From assembly GCF_001905885.1 (NCBI RefSeq), contig NZ_LIYH01000003.1, positions 496,001-560,000 of the forward strand: a stretch of 64,000 nucleotides of DNA, in the 5' to 3' direction. The stretch's first letter is position 1; each line of letters starts with the position of its first letter. Below, piece by piece: positions 39,399-47,467 of this stretch. This stretch comes from Streptomyces sp. CB03234. Its GTDB lineage: Bacteria > Actinomycetota > Actinomycetes > Streptomycetales > Streptomycetaceae. The notes beneath the pieces are model-generated. The model saw nothing but the letters and a program-made list of their open reading frames with translations, ran no database searches and was not told where the DNA came from. The position numbers and the translations under genes are program-made.

Positions 39399-40089
39399 CG
39401 TCCTCGGACTCGGACTCGGACTCGGACTCGGACTCGGCCCACAGCGAGCGCACATGCCCCAGGTGCCGGGCCATGCACGCCTCGGCCGCCGCCGCGTCGC
39501 CGGAGAGCATGGCGTCGAGCAGTTCGTGGTGTTCCTGGGCGGAGGCGACGAGCAGGCCGCGTTCGGCGAGGGCCGTGAGGCCGTAGAGGCGGGCGCGTTT
39601 GCGGAGGTCGCCGACCGTTTCGACGAGGCGGTCGTTGCCGGAGAGTGCCAGCAGGGAGAGGTGGAAGCGGCGGTCGGCGTCGAGGTAGCGGATGAGGTCG
39701 TGGTCGCGGGCGCTGGTGACGATCTCCTCGGCGACCGGGCGCAGCTCCTCCAGCCGCCGGCGGTCCGCCGAGCGGGTGATGGCGCCGATGGTGGGGACCT
39801 CGATCAGGGCGCGCAGTTCCGTGTACTGGTCGAGGTCGCGTTCGCTGACCTCGGTGATCCTGAACCCCTTGTTGCGTACGGGTTCGACCAGGCCCTCGCG
39901 CGCCAGGTCGAGCATCGCCTCGCGCACGGGCGTGGCGGAGATGCCGAAGTCGGCGGCGAGGGCCGGGGCGGAGTAGACCGCGCCGGGTTGCAGCTCGCCT
40001 GCGATCAGGGCGGCGCGCAGGGCGTGCGCCACCTGGTCGCGCAGGCGTTCCTGGCTGGTGATCAGGTGCTTCAGGTGCTGGCCGGCCAT
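39376..40089 (-). CDS. GntR-family (FadR/FCD group) regulator of the hydroxyproline genes
   Basis: 237 residues. N-terminal winged HTH (about 15-80: RDQVAHALRAALIAGELQPG, then ALAADFGISATPVREAMLDL) and an all-helical FCD ligand domain with metal/ligand positions (DADRRFHLSLLALSGN, EHHELLDAMLSGD). The C-terminus ends in a Ser-Glu repeat (SESESESESE) produced by a hexanucleotide repeat. ATG at 40089 with GGAGG 7 nt upstream. Last gene of the collagenase-hydroxyproline block, same strand. It probably senses hydroxyproline or a pathway acid and binds the palindrome at 44824-44848. Its 3' end overlaps the convergent lipoprotein gene. Confidence 0.85.
   Translation of the reverse strand: MAGQHLKHLITSQERLRDQVAHALRAALIAGELQPGAVYSAPALAADFGISATPVREAMLDLAREGLVEPVRNKGFRITEVSERDLDQYTELRALIEVPTIGAITRSADRRRLEELRPVAEEIVTSARDHDLIRYLDADRRFHLSLLALSGNDRLVETVGDLRKRARLYGLTALAERGLLVASAQEHHELLDAMLSGDAAAAEACMARHLGHVRSLWAESESESESESEDVTPAPVR
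39404..39439. repeat. TCGGAC hexanucleotide microsatellite
   Basis: Five perfect TCGGAC units and a sixth variant (TCGGCC). It lies within the GntR gene's 3' end and encodes alternating Ser-Glu. Copy-number change would lengthen or shorten the acidic tail without a frameshift. Confidence 0.85.
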
Positions 40090-40126
40090 GGTGCTGCCTC
40101 CGTGCGGTCGTCGGGATCGTAGGGGA

Positions 40127-41128
40127 TCAGAGGAGGAAGCCCGCGGGGAAGGGGTCGGCCGGGTCCAGGAAGTACTGGGCGGTACCGGTGATCCAGGCGC
40201 GGCCGGTGATGGCGGGGACGACGGCGGGCAGGCCGCCGACCGTCGTCTCGCCGGTGAGCCGCCCCGTGAACCGCGTACCGATGAACGACTCGTTGACGAA
40301 GTCGCGCCCGAGAGGCAGCTCACCGCGCGCGTGGAGCTGGGCCATGCGGGCGGAGGTGCCGGTGCCGCACGGTGAGCGGTCGAACCAGCCCGGGTGGATG
40401 GCCATGGCGTGCCGCGAGTGGGCGGCGTCGGAGCCGGGGGCGGCGAGGTAGACGTGCTTGACGCCGCCGATGGACGGGTCCTCCGGGTGGACGGGGCGTT
40501 CGGTGGCGTTGACGGCGTCCATGACGGCGAGCCCGGCGGCGAGCAGGTCGTCCTTGCGGGCCCGGTCGAAAGGGAGCCCGAGAGTGTTCAGTTGGACGAA
40601 GGCGTAGAAGTTGCCGCCGTAGGCGAGGTCATAGGTGACCGTGCCGAAGCCGGGCACCTGGACCTTGCGGTCGAGGGCGACGCAGAAGGCGGGGACGTTG
40701 GTGAGGGTGACGGATGTCGCGGCGCCGTCCTCGACCCGGACGTCGACGCTCACCAGTCCGGCGGGGGTGTCGAGGCGGACGGTGGTGACCGGCTCCGTCA
40801 CGGGCACCATGCCGGTCTCGACCAGGACGGTGGCGACGCCGATGGTGCCGTGCCCGCACATGGGCAGCAGCCCGGAGACCTCGATGAACAGGACGCCGAC
40901 GTCGGCGTCGGGCCGGGTCGGCGGTTGCAGGATGGCGCCGCTCATGGCGGCGTGGCCGCGCGGCTCGTACATGAGGAGGGTGCGTACGTGGTCGAGGTGG
41001 TCGATCACGTGCCGGCGCCGCTCGGCCATGGTGGCGCCCGGGATGGTGCCGACCCCGCCGGTGATGACGCGGGTCGGCATGCCCTCGGTGTGCGAGTCGA
41101 CGGCGTGGTAGACGTGCCGGGTCCGCAT
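40127..41128 (-). CDS. 4-hydroxyproline 2-epimerase (proline racemase family)
   Basis: Cofactor-independent epimerase converting trans-4-hydroxy-L-proline to cis-4-hydroxy-D-proline; 333 residues. Both catalytic cysteines are present: MCGHGTIG (Cys91) and SPCGTGTSA (Cys254). A two-Cys pair indicates an epimerase/racemase rather than a dehydratase (which has Thr in place of the second Cys). N-terminal HAVDSHTEGMPTRV is typical of the hydroxyproline branch. It starts 3 nt after the DapA-family gene, with little Shine-Dalgarno, so it is probably coupled. Its neighbours supply the next two pathway steps, which makes the hydroxyproline substrate more likely than proline. Confidence 0.9.
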   Translation of the reverse strand: MRTRHVYHAVDSHTEGMPTRVITGGVGTIPGATMAERRRHVIDHLDHVRTLLMYEPRGHAAMSGAILQPPTRPDADVGVLFIEVSGLLPMCGHGTIGVATVLVETGMVPVTEPVTTVRLDTPAGLVSVDVRVEDGAATSVTLTNVPAFCVALDRKVQVPGFGTVTYDLAYGGNFYAFVQLNTLGLPFDRARKDDLLAAGLAVMDAVNATERPVHPEDPSIGGVKHVYLAAPGSDAAHSRHAMAIHPGWFDRSPCGTGTSARMAQLHARGELPLGRDFVNESFIGTRFTGRLTGETTVGGLPAVVPAITGRAWITGTAQYFLDPADPFPAGFLL

Positions 41129-41130
41129 GG

Positions 41131-42027
41131 CTAGGCGAGTCCTTCCGCGAGCGCCTTCTCGGTGGCGGCGCGGACGGTGGCGGATTGGGCCCCGGTGAGA
41201 GGGGTACGGGGCGGGCGGCACGGTCCGCCGCGGTACCCGGCGAGGTCCATGGACAGCTTGATCGCCTGGACGAACTCGGGCTTGGAGTCCAAGCGCAGCA
41301 GTGCATGCAGGGCCCGGTAGAGCGGCAGGGCGGTGTCCAGGTCATGGGCGACGGCGGCCCGGTAGAGGGCGACGGAGGCGGCGGGCAGCGCGTTGGGGTA
41401 GCCGGCGATCCAGCCCACGGCACCGGCCAGCGCCAGCTCCAGCAGCACGTCGTCGGCGCCGATCAACAGGTCCAGGTCCGGGGCCAGTTCGGCGATCTCG
41501 TACGCGCGGCGCACATCCCCGCTGAACTCCTTGACCGCGACGATGCTGCCGTCGCCGTGCAGCTGTGCGAGCAGCGGCGGGGTCAGGTCGACCTTGGTGT
41601 CGTAGGGGTTGTTGTACGCGACGACGGGGAGGCCGGCGCGCGCCACCTCGGCGTAGTGGGCGCGTACGGAAGCGGCGTCGGCGCGGTACGCGTTGGGCGG
41701 CAGCAGCAGGACGGACCCGCAGCCCGCCTCCGCCGCCTGGTCGGCCCACCGGCGGGCCTCGGCGCTGCCGTACGCGGCGACGCCGGGCATGACCCGCGCC
41801 CCGTCGCCCGCCGCCTCGACGGCGACGCGGACGACACGCGCCCGCTCGTCATCGGTCAGCGTCTGGTACTCGCCGAGCGAGCCGTTGGGGACGACGCCGT
41901 CGCAGCCCTGGGCGACGAGCCGGGCGACGTGTTCGGCGTACGCGTCGTAGTCGACGGTCAGGTCGTCGCGGAACGGCAGGGCGGTGGCGACCATGACGCC
42001 GTGCCAGGGGTGAGGACGCTGGTTCAT
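41131..42027 (-). CDS. DapA-family lyase, probable 1-pyrroline-4-hydroxy-2-carboxylate deaminase
   Basis: 298 residues, class I aldolase-type TIM barrel. Schiff-base Lys is in IVAVKEFSGDVRR and the proton-relay Tyr in PVVAYNNPYDT; the GxxGE-type motif is GVVPNGSLGEYQTLT. The family includes dihydrodipicolinate synthase, sialate lyase and the pyrroline-hydroxycarboxylate deaminase of hydroxyproline catabolism. The last is favoured because the gene sits between the hydroxyproline epimerase and the D-hydroxyproline dehydrogenase genes. Product would be 2-oxoglutarate semialdehyde; the final dehydrogenase is not in this block. Overlaps the upstream gene by ATGA. Confidence 0.87.
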   Translation of the reverse strand: MNQRPHPWHGVMVATALPFRDDLTVDYDAYAEHVARLVAQGCDGVVPNGSLGEYQTLTDDERARVVRVAVEAAGDGARVMPGVAAYGSAEARRWADQAAEAGCGSVLLLPPNAYRADAASVRAHYAEVARAGLPVVAYNNPYDTKVDLTPPLLAQLHGDGSIVAVKEFSGDVRRAYEIAELAPDLDLLIGADDVLLELALAGAVGWIAGYPNALPAASVALYRAAVAHDLDTALPLYRALHALLRLDSKPEFVQAIKLSMDLAGYRGGPCRPPRTPLTGAQSATVRAATEKALAEGLA

Positions 42028-43391
42028 CGTTCGGCTCCTGGTGGTTGTGCCAGCCGGCTGAGCGGTACGGGGCAGGAGAGCGGGCGCCGGTCGGGCGCCG
42101 GGTCCTGTCCCGCGAGGCGGGCGACGGCCGGTCCGCACACGCGGCCCTGGCACCAGCCCATTCCGGCGCGGGTGAGCAGCTTGACGGTACGGGCGTCCCG
42201 GGCGCCCAGGTCGGTGACGGCTCGGCGGATCCGGTCGGCGGTGACCTCCTCGCAGCGGCACACCTCGGTGGCGCCGTCCAGCCAGTCGGTCCAGCCGGGG
42301 CCCGGCCGGTGCGCGGCGGCCATCGCGTCGGCGAAGGCGCGGAGGCGGGCGCGGCTGCGGAGGAGTGTTCCGGGCGGGCGGTGCCCGCCGATGGACAGTG
42401 CGGCGATCTCTCCCTCCACGTGGGCGAGTTCTGCGCCGCCGATGCCGCACGTCTCGCCGGCCGCCCAGATGCCCGGTACGGAGGTGCGCTGCTGGGCGTC
42501 GACGTCGAGGGCGGGGGTGCCGTCGGGGGCGCGGCGGGTGGCGCAGCCGAGGCCGGTGGCGAGCTCCAGTTGCGGTACGAGGCCGTGGCCGACCGCGAGG
42601 GCGTCGCACGGGACGCGGCGGCCGGTGCCGGGGACGGGGCGCCAGTCGGCGTCGAGCCGCGTGACGGTCACGGCTTCGACACGGGTGGTGCCGTGGGCGG
42701 CGGTGACCGCGTGGCGGGTGAGGAGGCGGGTGGTGCGGCGGAGGAGGGCGCCGCCGTGGAGGGCGCCCTGGGCGAGCTTGGCCGGGTTGCGTACGAGGGC
42801 GGGGGCGTGGCGGGCGTACGCGGTGTAGTCGGCCGCCTCGACGAGCGCGGGGACCCGGGCTCCGGCGGCGGCGAGCGTGGTGGCGACGGCGAGCAGCAGG
42901 GGCCCGCTGCCCGCGACGACCACCCTCCCCCGAGCTCTCGGCTTCGCTCGAGCAGGGGGCACCCCCATGCCGGGGAGGGCGAGCCCGCCCTTGAGCATCG
43001 CCTGGGCGCCGCCCGCCCCGACGACACCGGGCAGCGTCCAGCCGGGGAAGGGGAGCTGGCGTTCGTACGCGCCGGTGGCCAGGAGCACGGCGTGGGCGCG
43101 GACGGTGGCGGGGGTCTCGTCGGGGCCCACGACGGCGTGCAGCAGCCAGGTGTCGCCGTCCCTCACCACGGTCCAGACGTGGTGGGCGGGCAGGTGGCGC
43201 ACGCCGTCCAGCCGGCGTACGAGGCGGCGCGCCCCGCGGGGTACGGGACCGCCCGCCGGATGCCGGAAGATCTGGCCGCCGGGTCGTTCGGCCGCGTCCA
43301 GCAGCGTGACGTCCAGCCCGAGTCCGGCCGCGGTCGACGCGGCGGCGAGTCCGGCGGGCCCGGCCCCCACGACGGCGAGGTCAACCGCCAT
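42024..43391 (-). CDS. NAD(P)/FAD-type subunit of a D-hydroxyproline dehydrogenase with C-terminal [2Fe-2S] domain
   Basis: 455 residues. Rossmann FAD motif VVGAGPAGLAAASTAAGLGL at the N-terminus, a second dinucleotide fold (VVVAGSGPLLLAVATTLAAAG) in the middle, ATG-type motif VLLATGAYERQLP, and a C-terminal BFD-like domain with Cys at CRCEEV and at WCQGRVCG (four-Cys [2Fe-2S] site). This is the HcnB/OoxA-type subunit of three-component amine dehydrogenases. A short repeat element has been inserted in the coding region and adds residues GVPPARAKPRARGR just before the second Rossmann motif, apparently without breaking the frame. It overlaps both neighbouring genes. Confidence 0.88.
   Translation of the reverse strand: MAVDLAVVGAGPAGLAAASTAAGLGLDVTLLDAAERPGGQIFRHPAGGPVPRGARRLVRRLDGVRHLPAHHVWTVVRDGDTWLLHAVVGPDETPATVRAHAVLLATGAYERQLPFPGWTLPGVVGAGGAQAMLKGGLALPGMGVPPARAKPRARGRVVVAGSGPLLLAVATTLAAAGARVPALVEAADYTAYARHAPALVRNPAKLAQGALHGGALLRRTTRLLTRHAVTAAHGTTRVEAVTVTRLDADWRPVPGTGRRVPCDALAVGHGLVPQLELATGLGCATRRAPDGTPALDVDAQQRTSVPGIWAAGETCGIGGAELAHVEGEIAALSIGGHRPPGTLLRSRARLRAFADAMAAAHRPGPGWTDWLDGATEVCRCEEVTADRIRRAVTDLGARDARTVKLLTRAGMGWCQGRVCGPAVARLAGQDPAPDRRPLSCPVPLSRLAQPPGAER
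42923..42967. repeat. Inserted GC-rich hairpin repeat (streptomycete REP-like unit)
   Basis: CCCCC/GGGGG and CGAGC/GCTCG arms around a CTCGGCTTCG centre, flanked by a further CCCCC. I recognise this C-run/GAGCTCTCGGCTTCGCTCGAGC/G-run unit as a common dispersed streptomycete repeat (recall, not searched). It is notable for lying inside a coding gene, in frame. Confidence 0.65.
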
Positions 43392-43653
43392 GGCCGGTGC
43401 CCTCCTGGGTGGTGACCGTGTCGCCAGGGCGGGCGGGCAGGAGGCAGGCGCGCTGGTTGGGGCGGCCGTTGACGGTGGCGAGGCAGTCGTAGCAGGTGCC
43501 GATCCCGCAGAACGCACCGCGCGGTTCCCCGCCGTGCCGCGTGGTGCGCCAGGCGAGGATGCCCGCGCCCCACAGGGCGGCGGCGACGGTCTGGCCCGGC
43601 AGGGCGGTGACGGGGCGCCCGTCGAAGGTGAGGGTGAACGGCTCGGGGTTCAC
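43381..43653 (-). CDS. [2Fe-2S] ferredoxin-like subunit of the D-hydroxyproline dehydrogenase
   Basis: 90 residues. Cluster cysteines in AFCGIGTCYDCLATVNG and RACLLPA follow the plant-type ferredoxin/HcnA pattern (C-x4-C-x2-C-x(n)-C). N-terminal FDGRPVTALPGQTVAAAL is typical of the small subunit of HcnABC/opine-type dehydrogenases. GTG at 43653 has a very strong AAGGAGG 6 nt upstream; it overlaps the stop of the large oxidase gene (GTGA) and the next start by 11 bp. It should pass electrons from the DAO-type subunit. Confidence 0.9.
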   Translation of the reverse strand: MNPEPFTLTFDGRPVTALPGQTVAAALWGAGILAWRTTRHGGEPRGAFCGIGTCYDCLATVNGRPNQRACLLPARPGDTVTTQEGTGHGG

Positions 43654-44807
43654 GCGGCGCCTCCTTCCGTGTCGTCGAAGCGGTCGGGGCGGAACGGCCG
43701 GATGTCCAGCGCCGGTTGCTCCCCACGCAGCACGTCGGCCACGATCCGCCCGGTAGCCGGGGCGAGGCCGATGCCCGCGCCCTCGTGGCCGCACGCGTGG
43801 TACAGGCCCGGCACGCGCGCGTCCGGGCCGATGGCCGGGAGGTGGTCCGGCAGGTAGGGCCGGAAGCCGTGGTACGCGCGGATGGCGCGTACGCCGCCGA
43901 GGACCGGGAACAGGGCGGTGGCCTGCGCGGCGAGCCGCCGCAGCGCCTCCGTCGACAGCGTCCGGTCGAAGCCGACGCGCTCGCGGGTGGCGCCGATCAG
44001 GACCGTCCCGGCCGGGGTGCCCTCCACGACGGCGGAGGACTGCAGGGCCGCCGAACCGCTGGCGACGTCGGCGACGTAGTCGGCCGCGTACACCTTGTGG
44101 CGCACGAGCCGGGGCGGGAGCGGTTCGGTGACGAGGACGAAGCCGCGCCGGGGCAGCACGGGCAGGTGGACGCCGGCCAGTTCGGCCAGCGCTCCGCCCC
44201 AGGTGCCGGTGGCGTTGACGACGGCGGGGGTGTGGAGGTCGCCGCGTGCGGTGCGTACGCCCCGGACGGCGCCGGACCGGTCGGTGAGCACGGCCGTGAC
44301 CTCTTCGCCGGGCCGCACGTCCGCCCCGGAGGCGCGCAGGAGCTGGGCGGCGGCCATGGCGGGCTGGACCTGGGCGTCGCCGGGGTAGTGGAATCCGCCG
44401 GTGAGGCCGGGCGCGAGGTGCGGTTCGAGGTCGTGGAGCCCGTCACGGGGGATCTCGTACGCCTCGACGCCTGCCTTTCCCTGCCCCTCGGCGAAGGCCC
44501 GCAGTGCGGAGAGGGCGGCCTCGTCGGATGCGACGACGAGACCGCCCTTGGGCTCGTACTCGGTCTCCGGTGGGAGCGTCTCGGCGAGTTCGCGCCACAG
44601 TCGGGTGGACAGCAGCGCGAGGTCGAGCTCCGGGCCCGGCTCCTTGTCGGAGACGAGCAGGTTGCCTTCTCCGGCACCTGTGGTGCCGCCCGCGACGGGA
44701 CCGCGGTCGACGACGGTGACGGCGAGACCGGCGCGGCCGGCGTAGTACGCACAGGCCGCTCCGACGACTCCGGCTCCGATGATCACGGCGTCCGGCACAT
44801 GACTCAC
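43650..44807 (-). CDS. DAO-type FAD subunit of the D-hydroxyproline dehydrogenase
   Basis: 385 residues from the GTG at 44807. Rossmann motif AVIIGAGVVGAACAYYAGRAG at the N-terminus and the C-terminal FAD-closing motif YHACGHEGAGIGLAPATG identify a D-amino-acid-oxidase/glycine-oxidase-family enzyme. The middle part RGFVLVTEPLPPRL is common to HcnC-type subunits. It should oxidise cis-4-hydroxy-D-proline to the pyrroline. The start is uncertain: GTG at 44822 and 44798 are alternatives, none with a strong Shine-Dalgarno. First gene after the collagenase on the same strand; a palindrome lies 17 bp upstream of the start used here. Confidence 0.88.
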   Translation of the reverse strand: MSHVPDAVIIGAGVVGAACAYYAGRAGLAVTVVDRGPVAGGTTGAGEGNLLVSDKEPGPELDLALLSTRLWRELAETLPPETEYEPKGGLVVASDEAALSALRAFAEGQGKAGVEAYEIPRDGLHDLEPHLAPGLTGGFHYPGDAQVQPAMAAAQLLRASGADVRPGEEVTAVLTDRSGAVRGVRTARGDLHTPAVVNATGTWGGALAELAGVHLPVLPRRGFVLVTEPLPPRLVRHKVYAADYVADVASGSAALQSSAVVEGTPAGTVLIGATRERVGFDRTLSTEALRRLAAQATALFPVLGGVRAIRAYHGFRPYLPDHLPAIGPDARVPGLYHACGHEGAGIGLAPATGRIVADVLRGEQPALDIRPFRPDRFDDTEGGAA

Positions 44808-44823
44808 GTGTCTCGTGGGCACG

Positions 44824-44848
44824 GCAGTAACATTTCACATGTTACTGC
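44824..44848 (-). promoter_or_regulatory. Perfect inverted repeat at the hydroxyproline operon promoter
   Basis: 10-bp arms GCAGTAACAT and ATGTTACTGC separated by TTCAC, 17 bp upstream of the DAO-type gene. Placement and symmetry fit a GntR/FadR-type operator for the regulator at the end of the cluster. The inner ATGTGAAAT resembles ATGTGACAT in the collagenase promoter. Confidence 0.6.
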
Positions 44849-44898
44849 GTCTGTACAGACCGCGCTGCAGGGACAATTACCTTACGGCGAGGACCGGT

Positions 44899-47199
44899 TC
44901 ACATCCTGAGCGGCCCCTCGCACACATAGTCCGAGGTCCCGGCCCGCCCGTCGGACCAGATCTCCACGTCGCCGAACGCGCAGTTCATGTCGGCGAGGTT
45001 GGTGGAGGCGGGGGCGGCCCGGTCGAGCAGGAAGTGGTCGACCGTCTCGGACATGTCCCTGAAGACCCGGTCCGCGCTGCCGGCGTCGGTCAGGCGGGCG
45101 GTGACCCGGCCGGTGCAGACGAACCGCCGCATGCCCGGGTCGCCGTTGTCCGTGCAGGACGGGCCGGCGCCGGTCGCCGCCGCGAAGGAAAAGCGTACGG
45201 CCTCGGCGGTGGCGTCCCGCAGCCGGTCGTTGGGCGTGTACCGGGTGTCCGGGACGAACAGCTCGTCCACCTTGGCGATCTGCGCGTCCAGGAAGACGTC
45301 GTACGCCCGCTGCACCGCCGCGTCCCGGCCCAGCCGGTCGCGCCAGGCGTCGAAGGCGGCCGGGTCGTCGGCGCGCAGGTGGCGGTACATCTCCCGCAGC
45401 AGGCCGGGGCGTTCGGTCCACAGGTACGTGAAGAACGTGCCCGCGTAGGCGTAGAAGCGGAAGCCGTCACCCTCGTACGTCGCGTGCAACAACCGGTTCA
45501 CGGTCATACGGGGCCGGCCGTTGCCGGTGTCGGCGATGATGCTCCTGACGAGGGACTTGCGCACGGCGACACCGTCGTCACGGGTCGCGCCGTCGAAGAA
45601 CTCGGCCGTCCCCTCGTCCATGGCCGTGGTGCGGTCACCCTGGTACCAGGGGCCTTCACCGAAGTAACCGGGTACGGCGAAGCGGCCGTTGAGGTAATGG
45701 ACGTACTCGTGCCGGAACAGCTCCTCCAGCGTCAGCGAGGAGTCCTGCGGGACGCGCCGCTGGTACGTGTAGAAGGTCGCGCCGCGCTCGATGTAGATGC
45801 CGCCGTTGTCGGTGTCCATGCCGGTCAGGAGCGGGTGGTAGTTCTCGTAGTCCGCGCGGGAGGCGTACAGGACGATGGTGAGGGTGGTGTTGGTGTCCCC
45901 CGCGAGCGGCCGGTCCGTGCCCAGTACGCGGTGGAACTGTGCCTTGACCTGCTTGCTCGCGTAGTAGAGCTGGTCGACGGTGGCGCGGTCGAGGCCGGTG
46001 CGGACCTTGATGGCCGCGTTGTCGTAGCGGTACGTGTGGGGGAAGATCTCCCGCTCGATGTCGCTCTTGCAGACGCGGTACGGCGCGCACGCCTCGTAGA
46101 AGTCGAGCCAGGACGCGAGCCGCGCCCAGGGGGCTCCGCCGCGCCCGAAGTCGCGGGCGACGGGCGCGAGGAGCGCCCCGAGGTCGGGCACGATCGTGGA
46201 CGTCAGGTCCTTGATCTGGCCGAAGCGCCCGTACTCGGCGAGCCCGTCGCGTACGGCCCACTCATTGGGCGTGCCCTTGAGGTGGGTGTACGTGGAGAAC
46301 TTCCGGAAGGCGTCGCGGTAGGGGGCGTTGCGGGCGACGAGGGTGTGGAAGGCGGTGTCCTTGTTGCCGGGGTGGACGCCCAGGTAGTTGACGGAGAGCG
46401 CGGCAAGGGCGGCCCCGCCCCAGGAGGGGTCCTTGTAGGTGGTGGTGTGGTACTGGTCCATGGTGGCCAGCACCTGGCGTATCAGGTCCAGCTGGGAGTG
46501 GCGCAGCCCCGTGGCGCTGCCCGCGTAGAGCGCTTCGCGCAGGGACTCGGCGTTGGTGCGGGTGGCGTCGAAGGAACGGCGCGCCGTGCCGAAGGCGTGG
46601 ATGGCGCGGCGCATGGCCTCGGTGGTGGGCGCGTCGGTGACGTCGATCTCGCCGCGCGAGAAGTCGTGGTACGCCACCGCGTGCAGGTAGGTGAGCATCT
46701 CCAGCAGGTGGCTGCCGTTCCTGCCGTCGTGGGCGGCGGCGAGCGCCGATATGCGGCGGGAGACGGCCTGGACGTGCGCGTCCGACATGACCGGGGCGAG
46801 GCGGGCGTCCCAGGTCCAGATCAGGCCGCGCAGACAGCCGTCGGCGGTGACGGCCGGGTCGGCGAGGAAGTCGGCGAACGCCTCCGGCGCGAGGCGCGTG
46901 ACGTCGTCGAGGCCGCACGGAGCGGCGGCCGGTGTGTACGTCGACGTCTGCGGCCCCGGTACGCGTACGGTGGCGCGCCCGCCGGGCGCCGGTGCGGGCC
47001 TCGGCCCGGCCTTGGGCGCGGTGGCGAGGCGCTCGACCCCGTCGTGCGGGCGCTCGCCGGAGGCCGGACGCGATCGCCCGGCCTCGTACGCCTCGGCTGC
47101 GGGCGCGCTCTCGGCCGCCACGCCGAGCAGCGCCGCGGTGGCGACGGTGCCGGCGAGGAGGGCTCTGAGCAGGGGACTGCGTATGAATCGCTGGGACAC
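44899..47199 (-). CDS. Secreted collagenase, peptidase family M9 (Vibrio type)
   Basis: 766 residues. Signal peptide 1 to about 35 (SQRFIRSPLLRALLAGTVAT, cleavage after APAAEA), a Pro/Ala/Arg-rich pro-segment, an M9 N-terminal activator domain (residues about 90-390) and the zinc peptidase domain with HEYVHYLNGRF (HExxH at 497-501), downstream AMDEGTAEFFDGA (third ligand Glu) and FYAYAGTFFTYLW. A C-terminal domain with CTDNGDPGMRRFVCTG follows. Degrades native or denatured collagen outside the cell. GTG at 47199 has AGGAG 6 nt upstream. Promoter annotated at 47299-47327. Directly upstream of the hydroxyproline operon, same strand. Confidence 0.93.
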   Translation of the reverse strand: MSQRFIRSPLLRALLAGTVATAALLGVAAESAPAAEAYEAGRSRPASGERPHDGVERLATAPKAGPRPAPAPGGRATVRVPGPQTSTYTPAAAPCGLDDVTRLAPEAFADFLADPAVTADGCLRGLIWTWDARLAPVMSDAHVQAVSRRISALAAAHDGRNGSHLLEMLTYLHAVAYHDFSRGEIDVTDAPTTEAMRRAIHAFGTARRSFDATRTNAESLREALYAGSATGLRHSQLDLIRQVLATMDQYHTTTYKDPSWGGAALAALSVNYLGVHPGNKDTAFHTLVARNAPYRDAFRKFSTYTHLKGTPNEWAVRDGLAEYGRFGQIKDLTSTIVPDLGALLAPVARDFGRGGAPWARLASWLDFYEACAPYRVCKSDIEREIFPHTYRYDNAAIKVRTGLDRATVDQLYYASKQVKAQFHRVLGTDRPLAGDTNTTLTIVLYASRADYENYHPLLTGMDTDNGGIYIERGATFYTYQRRVPQDSSLTLEELFRHEYVHYLNGRFAVPGYFGEGPWYQGDRTTAMDEGTAEFFDGATRDDGVAVRKSLVRSIIADTGNGRPRMTVNRLLHATYEGDGFRFYAYAGTFFTYLWTERPGLLREMYRHLRADDPAAFDAWRDRLGRDAAVQRAYDVFLDAQIAKVDELFVPDTRYTPNDRLRDATAEAVRFSFAAATGAGPSCTDNGDPGMRRFVCTGRVTARLTDAGSADRVFRDMSETVDHFLLDRAAPASTNLADMNCAFGDVEIWSDGRAGTSDYVCEGPLRM

Positions 47200-47298
47200 C
47201 TTCGGCTCCTGTGTCGGAGGTGGGGAGTGGGTCCGTTCAGCGGTGCGGACGGCGGCGACAGCTTCTTGATGGGTGCATGCCACTGCCGTGTGACGTGC

Positions 47299-47327
47299 AA
47301 CATAGTAATGTGACATTGCACTGACAA
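47299..47327 (-). promoter_or_regulatory. Collagenase promoter (-35 TTGTCA, -10 TATGTT, 17-bp spacer)
   Basis: On the minus strand TTGTCA (47327-47322) and TATGTT (47304-47299) are separated by 17 bp, 100 bp upstream of the start. The spacer contains the palindrome AATGT-C-ACATT, so a repressor bound here would block RNA polymerase. Confidence 0.6.
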
Positions 47328-47467
47328 CCCTTCCGCGCCCCCGAGTTGCCCCTCTTCCTGGCACGAGGGCGTGCCGTTGGGGCCGTTCCACTGGCACGTC
47401 CGGCAGGGCGGCCCCGTGTCCGTGTGGCCCTCTGTCCGTGTGGGACGACATCGAGCAGGTCAGGTGC

